Below are positions 1 through 11,279 of a stretch of 64,000 bases of DNA, piece after piece. The stretch comes from Spinacia oleracea. Taxonomy: Eukaryota > Streptophyta > Magnoliopsida > Caryophyllales > Amaranthaceae. The translations under genes were made by a program, and so were the position numbers. How positions within the stretch are numbered: position 1 is the first letter of the stretch; every line of letters begins with the position of its first letter. Below the pieces are notes generated by a model that was given only the letters and a program-made list of their open reading frames with translations, was not told where the DNA came from and did no database searches. The stretch is taken from assembly GCF_020520425.1 (NCBI RefSeq), contig NC_079489.1, forward strand, positions 16,764,001 through 16,828,000, written 5' to 3'.

Positions 1-785
1 GAAGATTATACGCATAACACAGACACCCAAATACCCGGATAGACACATACGATGGTGGTTTTCCAAATAACATCTCATAAGGGGTTTTATTGTCAAGGAC
101 CGGTGTAGGTGTACGATTGATCAAGTGACAAGCAGCCAGAATACATTCCCCCCAAAATTTTATAGGAAGATTCCCTTGAAACCGTAACGCTCTCCCAACA
201 TTCAAAATATGTTGGTGCTTCCTCTCGACTCTCCCATTCTGTTGAGGTGTCCCAACACATGACGACTCAAACATAATCCCATTTTTAAAGAAATAACCTT
301 GCAAACAATTAAACTCAGTACCATTGTCACTGCGAACAACTCTCAGGGATCGATTAAACTGACATTTAATCATGGCAACAAAATTAAGAAACGACGATTC
401 AACTTCCATTTTATTGCACAATAAATAAATCCACACACCCCTAGAATAATCATCCACAATGGTAAGAAAATACTTCGCCCCACTCGACGAGGGTGTTTTG
501 TAAGGCCCCCATAAATCAAGATGAACAAGGTCGAATGGGCGACTTGCACGACTATCACTATTTGGAAAACTCTCCCTACATTGTTTCGCCCGTGGGCATT
601 ATGACTCACAGGAGGAAGTAACTGCAATACTTTTTCCGACGGATGCCCCATACGTTGGTGCCACAAGTCGACCACACACTCCACTGCTAGCACACGAACC
701 CTTGGAGCCCCACAGAAAAAATATAGTCATTCCTGTCGATCACCCACGCCAATCACCATCCTCGTCGAGCGGTCCTGAAGAACAC
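1..785 (-). pseudogene. copia pol segment: GAG-pre-integrase and integrase core
   Basis: On the minus strand a GAG-pre-integrase motif (DLWHQRMGHPS) is followed by an integrase core with all three acidic positions visible: LDLWGPYKTPS, then VRSDNGTEF, then NGRVERKHQ. Integrase inserts the cDNA into host DNA. An in-frame TGA lies at 727-729, where a sense codon is expected just before LYFF. A frameshift or small deletion near 600 separates the pre-integrase part from the integrase frame, in the zinc-binding region before PRAKQC. The frame runs out of the window at base 1. Not functional as it stands. Confidence 0.88.
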
Positions 786-804
786 ACACACTACTACAAA
801 TCCC

Positions 805-935
805 GCTAATTCTCGACGATATCTGCTCGACGCCGAAGGTACAGCGTTGGTGAAAATTTGGGTCCGCGTATTTTCTCGACGCGGTTTGTCGTCTTCTCTA
901 AAAGTGGACACAGAAAGGCGTCGAGTACTTGGCAC
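805..935. repeat. left subterminal repeat region of CACTA element 1
   Basis: Several CTCGACG/GCGTCGAG motifs in both orientations occur within about 130 bp of the left terminus, with the words TTCTCGACG and GTACAGCGTTGG also present at 2388-2465. In the CACTA family such subterminal repeats are transposase-binding sites; that role is inferred here. Confidence 0.75.
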
Positions 936-1472
936 ATGCTAGGCACGTGGTAGACTAATAGTACTCCGCTTCAAAAATTTTGGGGGAAAAACACCCACTC
1001 CCACCCCGTGTTAACTGAACCCTAGCCTCCCACTAATCAACTTCTCTCTCATCAATTCGTATTCTCGAAAAATCACAGATCCATCAACTGATTTCAACCA
1101 CAGATCGAGGGCTCTTTGGTTCCTATTCGCGTTTTCCCTACGTTTGAAGCTTATCTTGCTGATGTAACTTGTAATTTTGTGTATTCCGCTGTTAATTTGC
1201 GATATCAAATTATGTTTTATATCTTCGTTTTTAATCCTTCCTCTTCGTAGATCTATTGTTCAATTCTAGGGATTTTAATTCATTATTTGGCAAGATTGGT
1301 TTCGTTTTTTATTTGGGTAATTTATTGGTTTTTTTATAACTATTTTGTTACTAGATTGAAGATTTGGAAGGTAGCTTGGGAAATCGTTAATCGTGTTTGG
1401 TTGAGGTAATGAAATTTATTATTAAATATTCGAGTTAAATTTAGATTTGTGTATTTATAGTTTATCTGGTCA

Positions 1473-1690
1473 ATGGTTCCTGATGATATCAAGGAGAAGG
1501 CCAACAAACAAGAGAAGGCTTCAGTCATTGATGTCACTCAGTTCGGTTTTTTTTTAAGGTTCTTGGTAAGGATGTTCTGCCTAATTCTCATCTTGTTGTT
1601 ATTTAGGGTAAGTTTATTTCTAAAATTGCTGAAGAGAAGATCAAGGCCGGAGAACGGTGGGGTTGTGCTTCTCGATCACTGCCTAAGTGT
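1473..1690 (+). pseudogene. RPL27A: captured fragment of 60S ribosomal protein L27a (uL15), C-terminal part
   Basis: The reading begins MVPDDIKEKANK and continues VIDVTQFGFF, matching the conserved plant L27a stretch around VPQDVKEKA and IDVTQFGYF. In a second frame it continues KVLGKDVLPNSHLVV, then GKFISKIAEEKIKAG, then a degenerate GGVVLL before a stop, following the known C-terminal order of L27a. An expanded T-run (nine Ts at 1547-1555) shifts the frame, and an in-frame TAG sits between the LVV and GKF segments, so it is broken. L27a is a large-subunit ribosomal protein. Here it is a transduplicated piece without its N-terminal exon. Family identity is fairly sure; expression is unknown. 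Confidence 0.8.
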
Positions 1691-1699
1691 TCTTTATTT

Positions 1700-4600
1700 T
1701 TAGATATTACAATTTTGGTTATATATTTGTGTTAGGAGGAACATTTATATTCTTTTTGATCTATATCTGGGATTTTCTTTTGTTGTTCTTAATTCATTCC
1801 ATTAAATGATGTGAACTAGTTTTCAACAAATTTGGTTTTTATATTTATGTTAAATCAGATATTTGGGATGTTCAAATTGTCTTCTTTTAATTTGATTGGA
1901 TGATGCTTTATGGTCTGTTAAGTTTGAATTGAATCTTCTTTGGGTGTCCAAAAACAGTAACATATGGGCATTATTTACAGCAATTTGTTGTCTTGAGACT
2001 CAAGTGAGATTGAAGTGAAGCTTTAGTGGAAGGCAATTTTTCTGTCTCCTTGTATTTTGTCAATGAATATGGGTTCATTTATTGGTTTAATGAAATGAAT
2101 TTCATAGTTTGACCATATTTGGCTTAAATTTTATGGCCATTAGCACCACATGATTCCCAATAGCGAAATTACGGTCATATTCTACAGTAATTGAGTTCAT
2201 TAAGCTGCCTGGGCTTAACAATTGTTTGATATTCTCTGTACGATGTTACTGAATTTGCAGATATGAGAAGAATATCTTTCGTTTCAGTTTTTCAGTATGT
2301 GTACCGATTTATTCAATTATTATTACTAGCTTCTTTCAGATTTATTTTTTTCCATCTTTAGGGTTTTATCTGAGGATTTCATGTGTTCACTACAACAAAA
2401 CACGCTAATTCTCGACGACATGAGCTCGACGCGGTACGTACAGCGTTGGGGAAATTTTTGGTCTGTCCTCAAGCCTTTTAACTGATTTGAATAATCATCT
2501 ATATGCTCCAGATATCATAACATGGTTTGATTCTTAAACTCCCCAGACAAAAAGCAACCTCATTCTCGCATTTCCTTATTTCATCTGATATTGTTCTCTT
2601 CAATCATAGTTGTAGGTTCAATCTGCAAGTAGCCTCGCAGTTTGTTTCGAGTCATGTTCTATTCAGTTCCAATTTATGACCTGTCACTTGTCAATGGCCA
2701 GAGGGATTGCCTCTGTTCCAGGCCTGCCAGCTATGGAGATGACCAAGCGGCTCAACATCATGAACTTGCTCTTCCCACAAGGGATTGAATGAATACACTG
2801 GAGATCAAGGTAATTAGTTTTGATTCCATTTATTTTACATTTTCACAAAAATCTATTTAAAAATTGTTTCCTTCTGATAAATATCAAGGCATGATATTTT
2901 CTAATGTAGTGCTAATCACTCTCGTATATATTTTTTGTTCTAATTTTATCTTGAAATAAAACCAGGAAAATTCGACAGCCAATGTACCAAGGCCCAACCC
3001 TCAAGGTCTTATCACGTGTACCATCGGGACAACAAATTCTGATCCAATGATAACCCTCAAGATTCTGATGAGGCATTGAGAGAGCATTGACTAATGCGAT
3101 TAATTTGATGATACTAGATTTTGGATGTAATTGAGTTTGGTAAGTTGTTGAGTTGATTTCCTTTGTAATAAAAATAAAAAGATTGATTAACATCTGAATG
3201 CAAAAAAAAAAATCTTTATTAATTCATAATTCCCTGGCTTTTTTTAGGAAATTTTTACAGCATCACTCTAGCTTGCGTGTTTTGTAAATTATGTTCAGAA
3301 GCTGCAAGATAGGATTGTGTGTGCTTCAAGAGTAAGTTTATGCGAATACCTTTTAACACTATTTTGAACAACTCTCAATTGATGGATTTTGTTATCATTA
3401 TGTTGAATCCCTTATCCAACCATCTTTCAACTAAACCCCTCTCCTCAATTTATGCGAATCCCTTTTAATACTATTTTGAACAACTCTCAATGTATGCTTT
3501 CATGTTTATATTCAACTCTAGTTTGTAACTGAAGTAGTATGCTAATGTTATGTTGTCTTTATTACTAAGGTGCTCAGATTATCAGGACCTGCTCTGTTCT
3601 GGTCAGTTGTGTTCATTATGTTCTGAAATTATAGTTTATATAGTGTGTGCGTCTTTCTCAGGTACTTGGTTGAGCTAGTTTAATGACCAAGTGATCCTTG
3701 AACAACATCTCCTAGTTCTGTAGGTCTATTCCTCATTTTCTACTTATTTGAATGATTTTTCTTAATCTATTTGTTAAAGTCGGTTTGAATATGAGTGCAT
3801 AAACTATCAGAGTGGTGGAAAAGAAGCTCGAGACTCCTAAAATCAATCTCACATATCCGGTTCTAACAGCTTTGCGAACCAGCAAGCTTATTATGTATGA
3901 ATCATGAATTTAGCCCTATAAATTACACTACAAAATGTACTATAAAATTGGGTGAAAGAGTATAAATGGACTCACAATGCTTTCTTTTACTCATAGATTT
4001 TGTGTTTGTTAAATTATGCATCTTCTCAAATTTTCTATAGTGCTTTTTACATTGCTACTCATGTATAGGAAGACAAGCATAGAGAAAAAATGAATTTATT
4101 ATCCCATTGGATAAAATCTCATACGGGTAAGGACGAAACCTTTCTGTTGTGGTATGAGTCCAAAATTAGTCGACTTATTAAGCTATTTTTTAGTGAAAAA
4201 GCTAGGTGTCATTGATACCACTCTTAGCTTGAGGGGGGTGTAGATCCAGTCCATGACTCTGTCAATAAAAGCAGGACCTCGTAATAAGTTTAATCTGTAA
4301 GCTAGCCTGAAAATGAAGTCTTCTGATAACTTTTCGGTGTTCTCTTTATTGTATAAGCAAATAGTACTATAGAATGGTTCTGCAAATTCATGAAGTTCTA
4401 AAGTTAAAACGATGGGATAATAATATGCTATGCAATACAAGATATATGCTAAATTATAACTTTTTATTTCATTGAAAAAACAAAGTGGTATTCTACCGCA
4501 ATGGTTACCAAACTCCACAAAACCTGAACGACCCCTTTTATTTATCATATACATGTCTGGTTGTTGATTCTTGTTTTTGTTATGGATGCATAATATTGGA

Positions 4601-5180
4601 GTTGTTATTGTAGCTTAAAACTAAGTGCTGGCACCAAATATGAGTTCTGCTCTTCCAATTTTATTCCTTGTCAAAATTTACAGGTTCTGCTCTACCTGAT
4701 ATGGTTGTGCTATTTTCGAAATAGTCTAAGCATTAGAATAAAATAGATGATATCATGCTAATACTTATTAATTGCTACTATTCCTTATAGGTTGTTACTG
4801 TAATCTAAGGAAATTGACAGGAGAGAAACGGATGACTGCCATAAAGCTAAGGTTGCTAGAAAGGACATCGAGTTGGGATCCTATATTTATTCGACGCCCT
4901 GTTGCTGCTCCATCATTGATCATATATTTTTTTAGATAATGTTTTTGATAAGTAATAGGTTTTATATGTGAGGGATTTTTTTATGTATGTGTACCTTTGT
5001 AATTGATATTTGTATATTCTTATTTTTGGAAATAAAACATGTTCCTGTTAAAGTCGTTGATATGCAATCTGTTGCTGCTAGATTGTTATAACAGAGTTTA
5101 TTTATTTTATATTAAATCGTCTATTATTGACTTTTTTTTGGTATAGTACTGTTAGTTCAAACATATAACCGGTTGAAAGA
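1700..5180. other. interior of CACTA element 1: AT-rich, intron-like DNA with possible captured exons
   Basis: No known transposase or intact gene is seen. Possible captured coding pieces: plus-strand open stretch 2700-2775 (reads GIASVPGLPAMEMTKRL), a 123-codon minus-strand frame 4183-4554 with the peptide LYNKENTEKLSEDFIFR, and a plus-strand stretch 4808-4930. None could be assigned to a family with confidence. The rest looks like intron or intergenic plant DNA. Confidence 0.4.
2388..2465 (+). repeat. second, embedded CACTA 5'-end fragment
   Basis: The sequence starts CACTACAACAAAACACGC, then TTCTCGACGACATGAGC, then GTACAGCGTTGG. It is a diverged copy of the left end at 789 including its subterminal words. 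No matching right end or TSD pair was found, so it is a fragment of a related element inside the first one. Confidence 0.7.
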
Positions 5181-5184
5181 AGTT

Positions 5185-5470
5185 ATCGACAACCAAACGC
5201 GTCGCAAAAATAAAGCTTTTGTCTATTTTGAGCTTGGCGGGTAAGTGGGAAATTATAGACGCTGTATAAAATTTCTAGTCGCAGAAGAGCGTCGAGATTC
5301 ACGACGCTGGACAAAAGGACATGACCACAAAAAGCGTCGAGGTTATTGTCGCTTAAAGGCGTCGAGAAATTCTCGACTCACTTTTCGACGACGCTTCCGA
5401 AAAGCGCCGAGCAGAAATATCTCGACGATTTAAGGCGTCGATAAAAGGCCGAAAAAGCGTCTCTAAAGTA
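5185..5470. repeat. right subterminal repeat region of CACTA element 1
   Basis: At least eight GCGTCGAG-like words in both orientations (for example around 5290, 5335, 5360, 5385, 5425, 5440) precede the right terminus. The density and mirrored orientation relative to the left end fit CACTA subterminal transposase-binding repeats. Confidence 0.75.
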
Positions 5471-5490
5471 CGGGATTTGTAGTAGTGACA

Positions 5491-6895
5491 TTTTTTTAGT
5501 AAATTGAGCAGCACAATGTAATTCGTCACTTAATTGAGTTACAGAAATTAAATTGCAGTTCAATTTAGGCACAAATAGAACGTTATCGAGCACAAAACCA
5601 TCCTCCAAGACCACCGAACCATATTGATTTGAATTTGCAGGTTGACCATCTGGTAACACAACCTGTTGATTACTCGATGTTTTGATATTTCTCAGAATTG
5701 AAATATCACCCGTCACATGACGTGAGGCCCCACTGTCAACAATCCATCGTAAATCAAGATTACCTTGCAACTTGTTTGGTGGTCGTGATAAGATGTCAAC
5801 AATTTGCTGAACTTGCTCCTTCGTCACACCAACAAGCTCATGATTGGTTGTCGTCACTGCTCCCTGCGATCCGCCTCCACTCGTCACAGTGGTTGTCGCC
5901 CCTGCTGTGGTATTACTCACGGCATTGGCGCGAGCGACACCACTGGTCGACGACGCTGCCCCACGAGCTCCTCTGCCTCCTCTAATCGACGTCCTGCCTC
6001 CTCGTCCAGGCCCTCTACCACCTCGTTTCTTCTCATCCCACCATTCGGGAAAACCAATCAGCTGATAACAAGTTTCTTCCTCATGACCCTCACGATTGCA
6101 ATGACCACAAAATCTGTCACTCGCATCTCCCGACCTCGACCGACCCTTAGTCTCGACCTTGAACGCCATGACACTCTCCTTACCTCTCGTTGCCTTGGCG
6201 CGCATGGTCTCGGTATTCATAACCGTCTGGTATGCCTCGTCGAGGCCTGGCAACGGCGATCTTGCTAACAGTTGTGCACGAATGGCTTCATAGTGATCGT
6301 CTAGGCCAATTAAGAAATAGTGCAGACGATCTTCATCATGAATGTCCCCCACCTGCTTCGCTATGTTGCACGTGCAACCCGCACATATACACCTTGGAAC
6401 TCGTGCATACTGTACGTACTCCTTCCATACCTTCGACAAGCGGCCATAGTACTCCATGACGCCCTCAGACGTGCCCTGCTTGCAGCCACTCAGAGCCATC
6501 TTAATATGGCAGACCCTAGTTCCCGACACGACGCAGTACCGCGTCCTCAAATGACACCACAACTCGTGAGCAATATCAAAATCTTCCAGATTCGAACGCA
6601 AACTCTCGTCTATGGTGTTTGTGATCCAAGACACCACCATCGAATTGACCGCAATCCAATGTTTCATCTTCGTTGCGTCCGTAATGGGTTCCTTCACAGA
6701 ACCATCAAGAAATCCAAATTTGAATTTTGAAATCATCGAGCGACGAACGGCTTTGGCCCATTCATCGTAGTTCCATGCTCCTCTTAGTTTCACAGGGGTG
6801 ATAACAATACCGGGACCGTCGCCTGACCCGAGATAGTAGTCTAGGTCGACGGCGGCGGCGATGACCTTTGATGGTGCCTCCTCATCGGAACTCAT
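5491..6895 (-). pseudogene. copia gag-protease region (Retrotran_gag / zinc knuckle / aspartic protease), interrupted
   Basis: From the ATG at 6895: an N-terminal gag of the plant copia type with ITPVKLRGAWNYDEWAKAV, then W(I/V)TNTIDESLRSN-like gag helices, a zinc knuckle CX2CX4HX4C (CGHCNREGHEEETC, near residue 270), an R/G-rich linker, and a retroviral-type aspartic protease active site WIVDSGASRHVTG (near residue 385). The frame is continuous for about 468 codons until the CACTA insertion at 5490/5491. Gag packages the RNA and the protease matures the polyprotein. This start is chosen because it lies about 130 bp downstream of the primer binding site, as usual for copia. Confidence 0.9.
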
Positions 6896-7021
6896 GGTGA
6901 TACTTAAGGAATGGTTAACTCCTAATCTCGATACTCAACAAGCGAAGAAATTCGCTGTTCTCAATACTCGGCTACACTCTCTCAGATTATTGCGGAAAAA
7001 AAAACTAGGATTTTTAACCTA

Positions 7022-7035
7022 GGCTCTTGATACCA
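7022..7035 (-). other. primer binding site of the 5' copia element
   Basis: On the minus strand it reads TGGTATCAAGAGCC immediately after the LTR. This resembles the plant copia primer site complementary to the 3' end of initiator tRNA-Met. Confidence 0.85.
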
Positions 7036-7197
7036 TGTCAAATATTGTGTAATCTCGTATCATTCTCATTAATCACACACGTATATATAGTACAACTCAG
7101 TTACCTAAACCCTAGGTACACATTAGGTAACATACCATAGTTAGGACTCTACAGAATATTCACAGAATAATATCTAATATCTTAACATATCTTAACA
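7036..7197 (-). repeat. 5' LTR (short, about 162 bp) of the copia element
   Basis: Bounded by TG...CA on the minus strand (plus-strand TGTCAAAT at 7036, CTTAACA at 7197). It abuts the primer binding site and carries a TATATATAG-like box near 7082. The partner 3' LTR is outside the window, so its boundaries rest on the TG/CA ends and the PBS. Confidence 0.8.
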
Positions 7198-7351
7198 TCA
7201 ATCAACCTGTTCTTGTTTACCTTGGAGGCTTGGAGCATATAGAAATATTTCCGTGGAGCTAAAGGTTCAGAGAAATTACACCCTACTTATAGCTTCCCCA
7301 TGTGTGCTAGAGTTATGGATTAATATTATTTGTTGTGTTTTCTCTTTGCAG

Positions 7352-7573
7352 ATACATCACTTGGTTGTTAATCCCCTTCTGAAGAGCAGCCAAATGAATG
7401 AAATAGAGGGCAGTGGTTTACATGGTTTTGAGCAAGACACAGATTCAGATCAATGTACATCCAGTGAACAATATGACTTTGATGAGTCGACCTTCTGTGG
7501 ACCTGCATTTCGGGTATTGAAACAACTAGTACAAAGATGCTTACAAGATGCAGTCACTTCAGGAAATGTGTAG
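7352..7573 (+). other. exon-like coding segment, unrecognised host gene fragment
   Basis: A TTTGCAG acceptor is followed by an open frame with a protein-like composition (SQMNEIEGSGLHGFEQDTD, then DESTFCGPAFRVLKQLVQ), ending at TAG 7571-7573. I do not recognise the family. It lies only about 155 bp from the copia LTR. It may be a 3' part of a gene that was interrupted by transposons, or part of the same gene as the segments at 7662, 10264 and 16022, which share strand and acidic/serine-rich character. Evidence is splice-site context and composition only. Confidence 0.35.
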
Positions 7574-7661
7574 TATGTGAATGCTGATAGGGAGGAGTTC
7601 AAAAGTCAAAAAATTGGAACTTGAACCAGATATCGGACGTCAACTTAGAGCTCACCCTGAG

Positions 7662-7834
7662 ACTGGATCAGAGAAGAACCTCATGTCTTGCAAAGAAATA
7701 AGTTGGTTAACAATCAACCACTCTCTTCAGATTCTTCTGTGACCAAGTTATTATCCAGTGAAGGAAGGTCTATTACTCTGAGTAATCCTCGCGATCCTTG
7801 TCAAGACATGATTGATTTGTTATTGGGTCGCTGA
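7662..7834 (+). other. exon-like coding segment, unrecognised
   Basis: An open frame reads EEPHVLQRNKLVNNQPLSS and on to DPCQDMIDLLLGR before TGA. A further plus-strand open run follows at 7842-7934 in another frame (ends AYAEAASIAE). Composition looks coding rather than random AT-rich DNA, but frame changes suggest decay or several exons. No family recognised. Confidence 0.3.
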
Positions 7835-7939
7835 AGAAGGAAGGCAGAAGAAGTGGAGACTGGAGAGGAAGACTGATTTTATGACTGAGAATATCCAGGA
7901 TGCATATGCAGAGGCAGCAAGCATTGCGGAGTAGGTTAT

Positions 7940-9230
7940 TTATTGTCATCTTTAGCACCAACTCTTGAACAGAGAAACTAGAATTATGTTATCAAATAGT
8001 CCAAGTGAAGATTAAATTTCATTGGTTTTATGACTTTGTTCAAATTGTGATTTACAGAACTGTATGTCTGTTTTCATATAAGTCAAATTTTTGTTCTATT
8101 ACTTTATTTTGTAGAGCCTGTAGACCATATGCATTTTTTTCCCACGGTTGGATTGACCCCCTTGTATGCTATCTTTTTGCTTATAACTTTATTTTACTCA
8201 TAATTTTGGCTGTTGTTAGTAGACTTATTACACATAATTTTGATTTTGTAGACTGTAGCATTAGTTTGCTTCTATAAACAAGGGCATCTATTTTTTGTGA
8301 AGAAACCCTTCTGATATATTCCCGGTGTCGTAAACTTTAGTGACATTTACACATTGGTGACAGATATGGATACATCGGCATGTTTTATAGACAAGCTACA
8401 TGTTTATTTTCGTTGATACAAAAAAAAAATGTTACTAAGGAAAATTTGGGGTTTACAACATCTCATTTATCATTACGACATTACTCTAAAACTTAGTTCC
8501 TATAACAAAGGCAAGGGATTAAATTTACGCAATTTTACCTTATGATATATACCCACACAATTTTAACAAAATTGTGTGTATATACCCACAATTTTGTTTA
8601 GTTGTTTTTAGTAATAAAAAGTAAAATCATACACACAATTTTGTTAAGTTGTTTTTAGTACATTCTCATGTTCAAGAATATCGACATTATGTACTATAAG
8701 GCCAAATTCACTCCATTTATTAGGCACATACATTGTTCGCACAATCGCACTCCTTTCTCAGTTTTTCCACAAACAAAATTCGTTTATTAGGCACATACGT
8801 TGTTCGTACTCCATTCTCCACAAATAAAATTCGTTTACTATACACATACATTGTTCACACTCCTTTCTCTCCAAACAAATATAAATTTCATTTTCACAAA
8901 TTTGCAGCATTGTAAAAGGCTAGTTTACACAGGTAGAAACGATATGCAGGACTATTGATTGTTCATAACTAGTAAAACAAAACACTTAAAATGATCAAGC
9001 ACCCATCATCTTGTAAATAAATCTGATTTTATCCATTAAGAAGGATTCATGAAAAAAGGACTTGAGGTTAAAACAAGATGCAATTATGCATTAATAGAAT
9101 GTCAAAGGATGCCAAAAGCTGATATATATTGGATCAACACCATTTAACACATAATTCAATATAACTAATTGTCTGCCAATGCCTCAGTCACTGATTAGCT
9201 AGAAAGAAACTTAAAATCTCAAAATAAATC
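7940..9230. other. AT-rich intergenic DNA without a recognisable gene
   Basis: No coding or transposon signature was identified apart from the tandem repeat at 8716-8890 and a small palindromic ACACACAATTTT/AAAATTGTGTGT stretch around 8552-8582. Confidence 0.5.
8716..8890 (+). repeat. degenerate three-copy tandem repeat
   Basis: The word TTTATTAGGCACATACATTG recurs with changes near 8716, 8782 and 8833, each followed by GTTCGCAC/GTTCGTAC/GTTCACAC and ACAAA(C/T)AAAATTCG. Spacing is about 66 and 51 bp, so it is an imperfect minisatellite. Confidence 0.6.
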
Positions 9231-9311
9231 TAGAACATTTCCAAATAGCAAACAAAACTTGAGCTATATTTAAAATGCAAAGACTTGCTGTAAACATCAG
9301 CTCCTTCCCAC

Positions 9312-9669
9312 TTAGTCAAAGAGACTGAAACCCATATCCTGCAACAAAAAATTTCAAGTGTGAGCAAAGTACGATAACACTCTTCAGTAGCTAAAAAAAA
9401 CTGAACACAAACACAATTTAGAGGATGATATAGAGTTGTTCTTACGTCATCTGACTCTTCTTTCTCTTCAACCTTCTTCTCCTCCTTTGGAGCCTCTGCG
9501 GCAGCAGCACCTGCACCACCTGAAGGAGCAGCTGACACGGCAACTGCACCTCCACCAGCAGGGACAGAGGCAAGCTTTTCTCTTCCAGCAGCAACTAGTT
9601 CTGTGATGTCTTTACCAGAAACCTGGTCAAAGAACAACTGAAGTCTGGCCTCATCAGGCTCAACACCCA
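9312..9669 (-). pseudogene. 60S acidic ribosomal protein P2, 3' exons only (5' exon not found)
   Basis: Two exons read on the minus strand: 9669-9446 and 9338-9312, joined by a GT-AG intron. The product contains [19 protein letters not shown], an Ala/Gly hinge, an [13 protein letters not shown] acidic tail and, from the last 27-nt exon, DMGFSLFD and a stop. That is the diagnostic C-terminus of P-stalk proteins, which recruit elongation factors to the ribosome. The upstream exon encoding the conserved N-terminus (AAYLLAVLGG-like) should follow the acceptor at 9672-9670 but is not visible through about 11.2 kb. The retained intron excludes a processed copy. It is either a truncated or captured gene fragment, or its first exon is unusually distant. 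Confidence 0.8.
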
Positions 9670-9699
9670 CTGCAATTGAACAAATACAAAGTTAAGTTA

Positions 9700-10900
9700 C
9701 AGGATAATCAATACAGCAGTAATATCACCAGGCTTAAACAAAAACACATAGACCAACGCAAAGGAACACGGGTTAAGCTATATTTGGCATCTAATGCAAG
9801 AAAGAATCCTCAGTCGTTCTTCATTAAGACACTTCCTTTTCCCTGACACAACAGGGCCAACTGCCAAGGCTTTATTTTCATGTTAATTAGTTATGTAATA
9901 CTCCATAAGTTTAGGTGGTCTAGTTTACTCCTTTGAGAATAGGAAAGTACAGTCCCATTCCCTCTACAACCCCACTTTGCAGTTTCATTCCGGATTGAAG
10001 CTCGGAACAAATGTAGGAATTGTACCCGTTGTATAGTTAAGTAACATTTTTTTGCTTTACTTAATTGTGGCAATCATCCCCACCGCTTGTGAGTGGTGGC
10101 TGTTAAGTGTGGCAAGGTTTGTGCAATTATTTTGAAATGCATATGGAATTTGTTCTTTAAAAAAATTGTTGCAGTGGGAAATCAAGCATGTGATTTCTCC
10201 CAAATCTTGACGGAGTTCAATTTGGTGGTTTATGATACGATTTAGTTTTGCTCCTTTTTACAGATGCTGATACGTGCATCAGAACACAACCAAGAATATT
10301 TGATAGATTGCAAATGCAAGCGGGTCATGAAAGTACTAGCGGCAATGAATCAGATGAACTGTCACTCGATGAGAGGTCTCAGTTTTATTTTCATGATCCA
10401 AGTCCTGCATCCGAGAGTTTCTAAATGGCAGTTGAAAGTGAAAAGTAATGTTCACAATATCAACAAGAGACCTGTAGAAAACAGATTCACTTCTGGAATC
10501 TATCACTAAAAGGAAGGAAAAATAGACAAAATCAAATTACATGTTTTACAGAAATTGAATTAAAATTTCCACAAAAATTCATCTCAAATTAACACAACCA
10601 AAAATTCTCCATTCTCAAAAACTAGAAACTTCAAATTTCCAATAATCCCACCAATCTCAATGATTATATAAAATAACAAAAGCAATTTGCATCTCAAATA
10701 CCCGGGTAAAACGGGTACTCTTTCTGAGTCTCTGTGTATGCAGAATTCTCTTGACCCAAAAGAAGTGAAGGTTAAGATAAGTCATTTGTGATAGAGGAAG
10801 AAATCTGAGGGTTGCGAAGGGGGTGGTTGTGCAGAAAGCTGCTGGTGTTGGGATGATTCTTGCAAACTGAGCTTCTAACGGTGAGGGACTAGTAGGAGAT
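9700..10900. other. mostly unassigned DNA between the P2 fragment and a MULE-type end
   Basis: Apart from the exon-like segment at 10264-10424, I see no recognisable coding, RNA or repeat signal. In particular the expected first exon of the P2 gene is absent on the minus strand. Confidence 0.45.
10264..10424 (+). other. exon-like coding segment, unrecognised
   Basis: A TTTTTACAG acceptor precedes a frame reading ADTCIRTQPRIFDRLQMQ, then ESTSGNESDELSLDERSQF and a stop at 10422-10424. The acidic/serine-rich, low-hydrophobic composition is like disordered regulatory proteins. Family not recognised. Same strand as the segments at 7352, 7662 and 16022. Confidence 0.35.
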
Positions 10901-11279
10901 GCTGATCACTTAATTAATCCCAGCCGTTGGTGTTGGATCCAACAAAGGAGATTTTATTAAATCATATGCTTCCTCTTCACGGTCACCGACGACGACAATT
11001 AACTTTAAAGGAACCATTGTTGGAATTGAACTAGCGTCGGTGGCGGCGTCATTTTCAGGGAGGGGACCCAATGGATTAAACCCCGGAGATATTGAAACCC
11101 GATTTGATTGCACCGGGGGTTAATATTCTCGCAGAAAATTTGAAGATCCACCCAGATTTTGTAGCGTTTGAGTAGAATTCAAGGAGGAAGAACATGGGAG
11201 ATGAGAGAGAAAGAGAAGAAGATGATGAATTTTTTTTTTGGGGGATTTTATTTAGGGTTTTTCATCCTTAATCGCACCA

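Larger units (their letters stand above)
789..5487. mobile_element. CACTA (En/Spm-type) DNA transposon, non-autonomous, inserted in copia pol
   Basis: The left terminus is CACTACTACAAATCCCG and the right terminus is its inverted copy (CGGGATTTGTAGTAGTG at 5471-5487). Both are flanked by the 3-bp TSD ACA (786-788 and 5488-5490), the TSD length typical of CACTA elements. Subterminal regions contain many copies of GCGTCGAG/CTCGACGC, the sort of motif bound by CACTA TNPA-like proteins. No transposase frame is recognisable in the 4.7 kb; the interior is AT-rich with intron-like and exon-like segments and a captured L27a fragment. It is therefore a non-autonomous gene-carrying CACTA. Confidence 0.93.
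1..7197 (-). mobile_element. Ty1/copia LTR retrotransposon (partial, 3' end outside window), split by a CACTA element
   Basis: Reading leftward on the minus strand: a short LTR (7036-7197), a primer binding site, a gag-protease reading frame (6895 to 5491), then after the CACTA insertion the GAG-pre-integrase and integrase region (785 to 1). Reverse transcriptase, RNase H and the 3' LTR would lie before base 1. The order protease-integrase places it in Ty1/copia. Joining the flanks across the CACTA and dropping one TSD copy keeps the reading frame, so the CACTA arrived in a then-continuous pol frame. A nonsense codon and a frameshift in the distal part show that the element is now dead. Confidence 0.93.

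Noticed and set aside
1340-1537. Minus-strand frame overlapping the L27a fragment
   Set aside because: No motif; the plus-strand L27a match explains the region.
4183-4554. 123-codon frame in CACTA 1 as a captured DOCK-type GEF exon
   Set aside because: The peptide LYNKENTEKLSEDF faintly recalls such proteins, but I cannot support it without a search.
5804-6730. Several plus-strand frames of 75-154 codons
   Set aside because: They are antisense to the clearly identified copia gag-protease frame.
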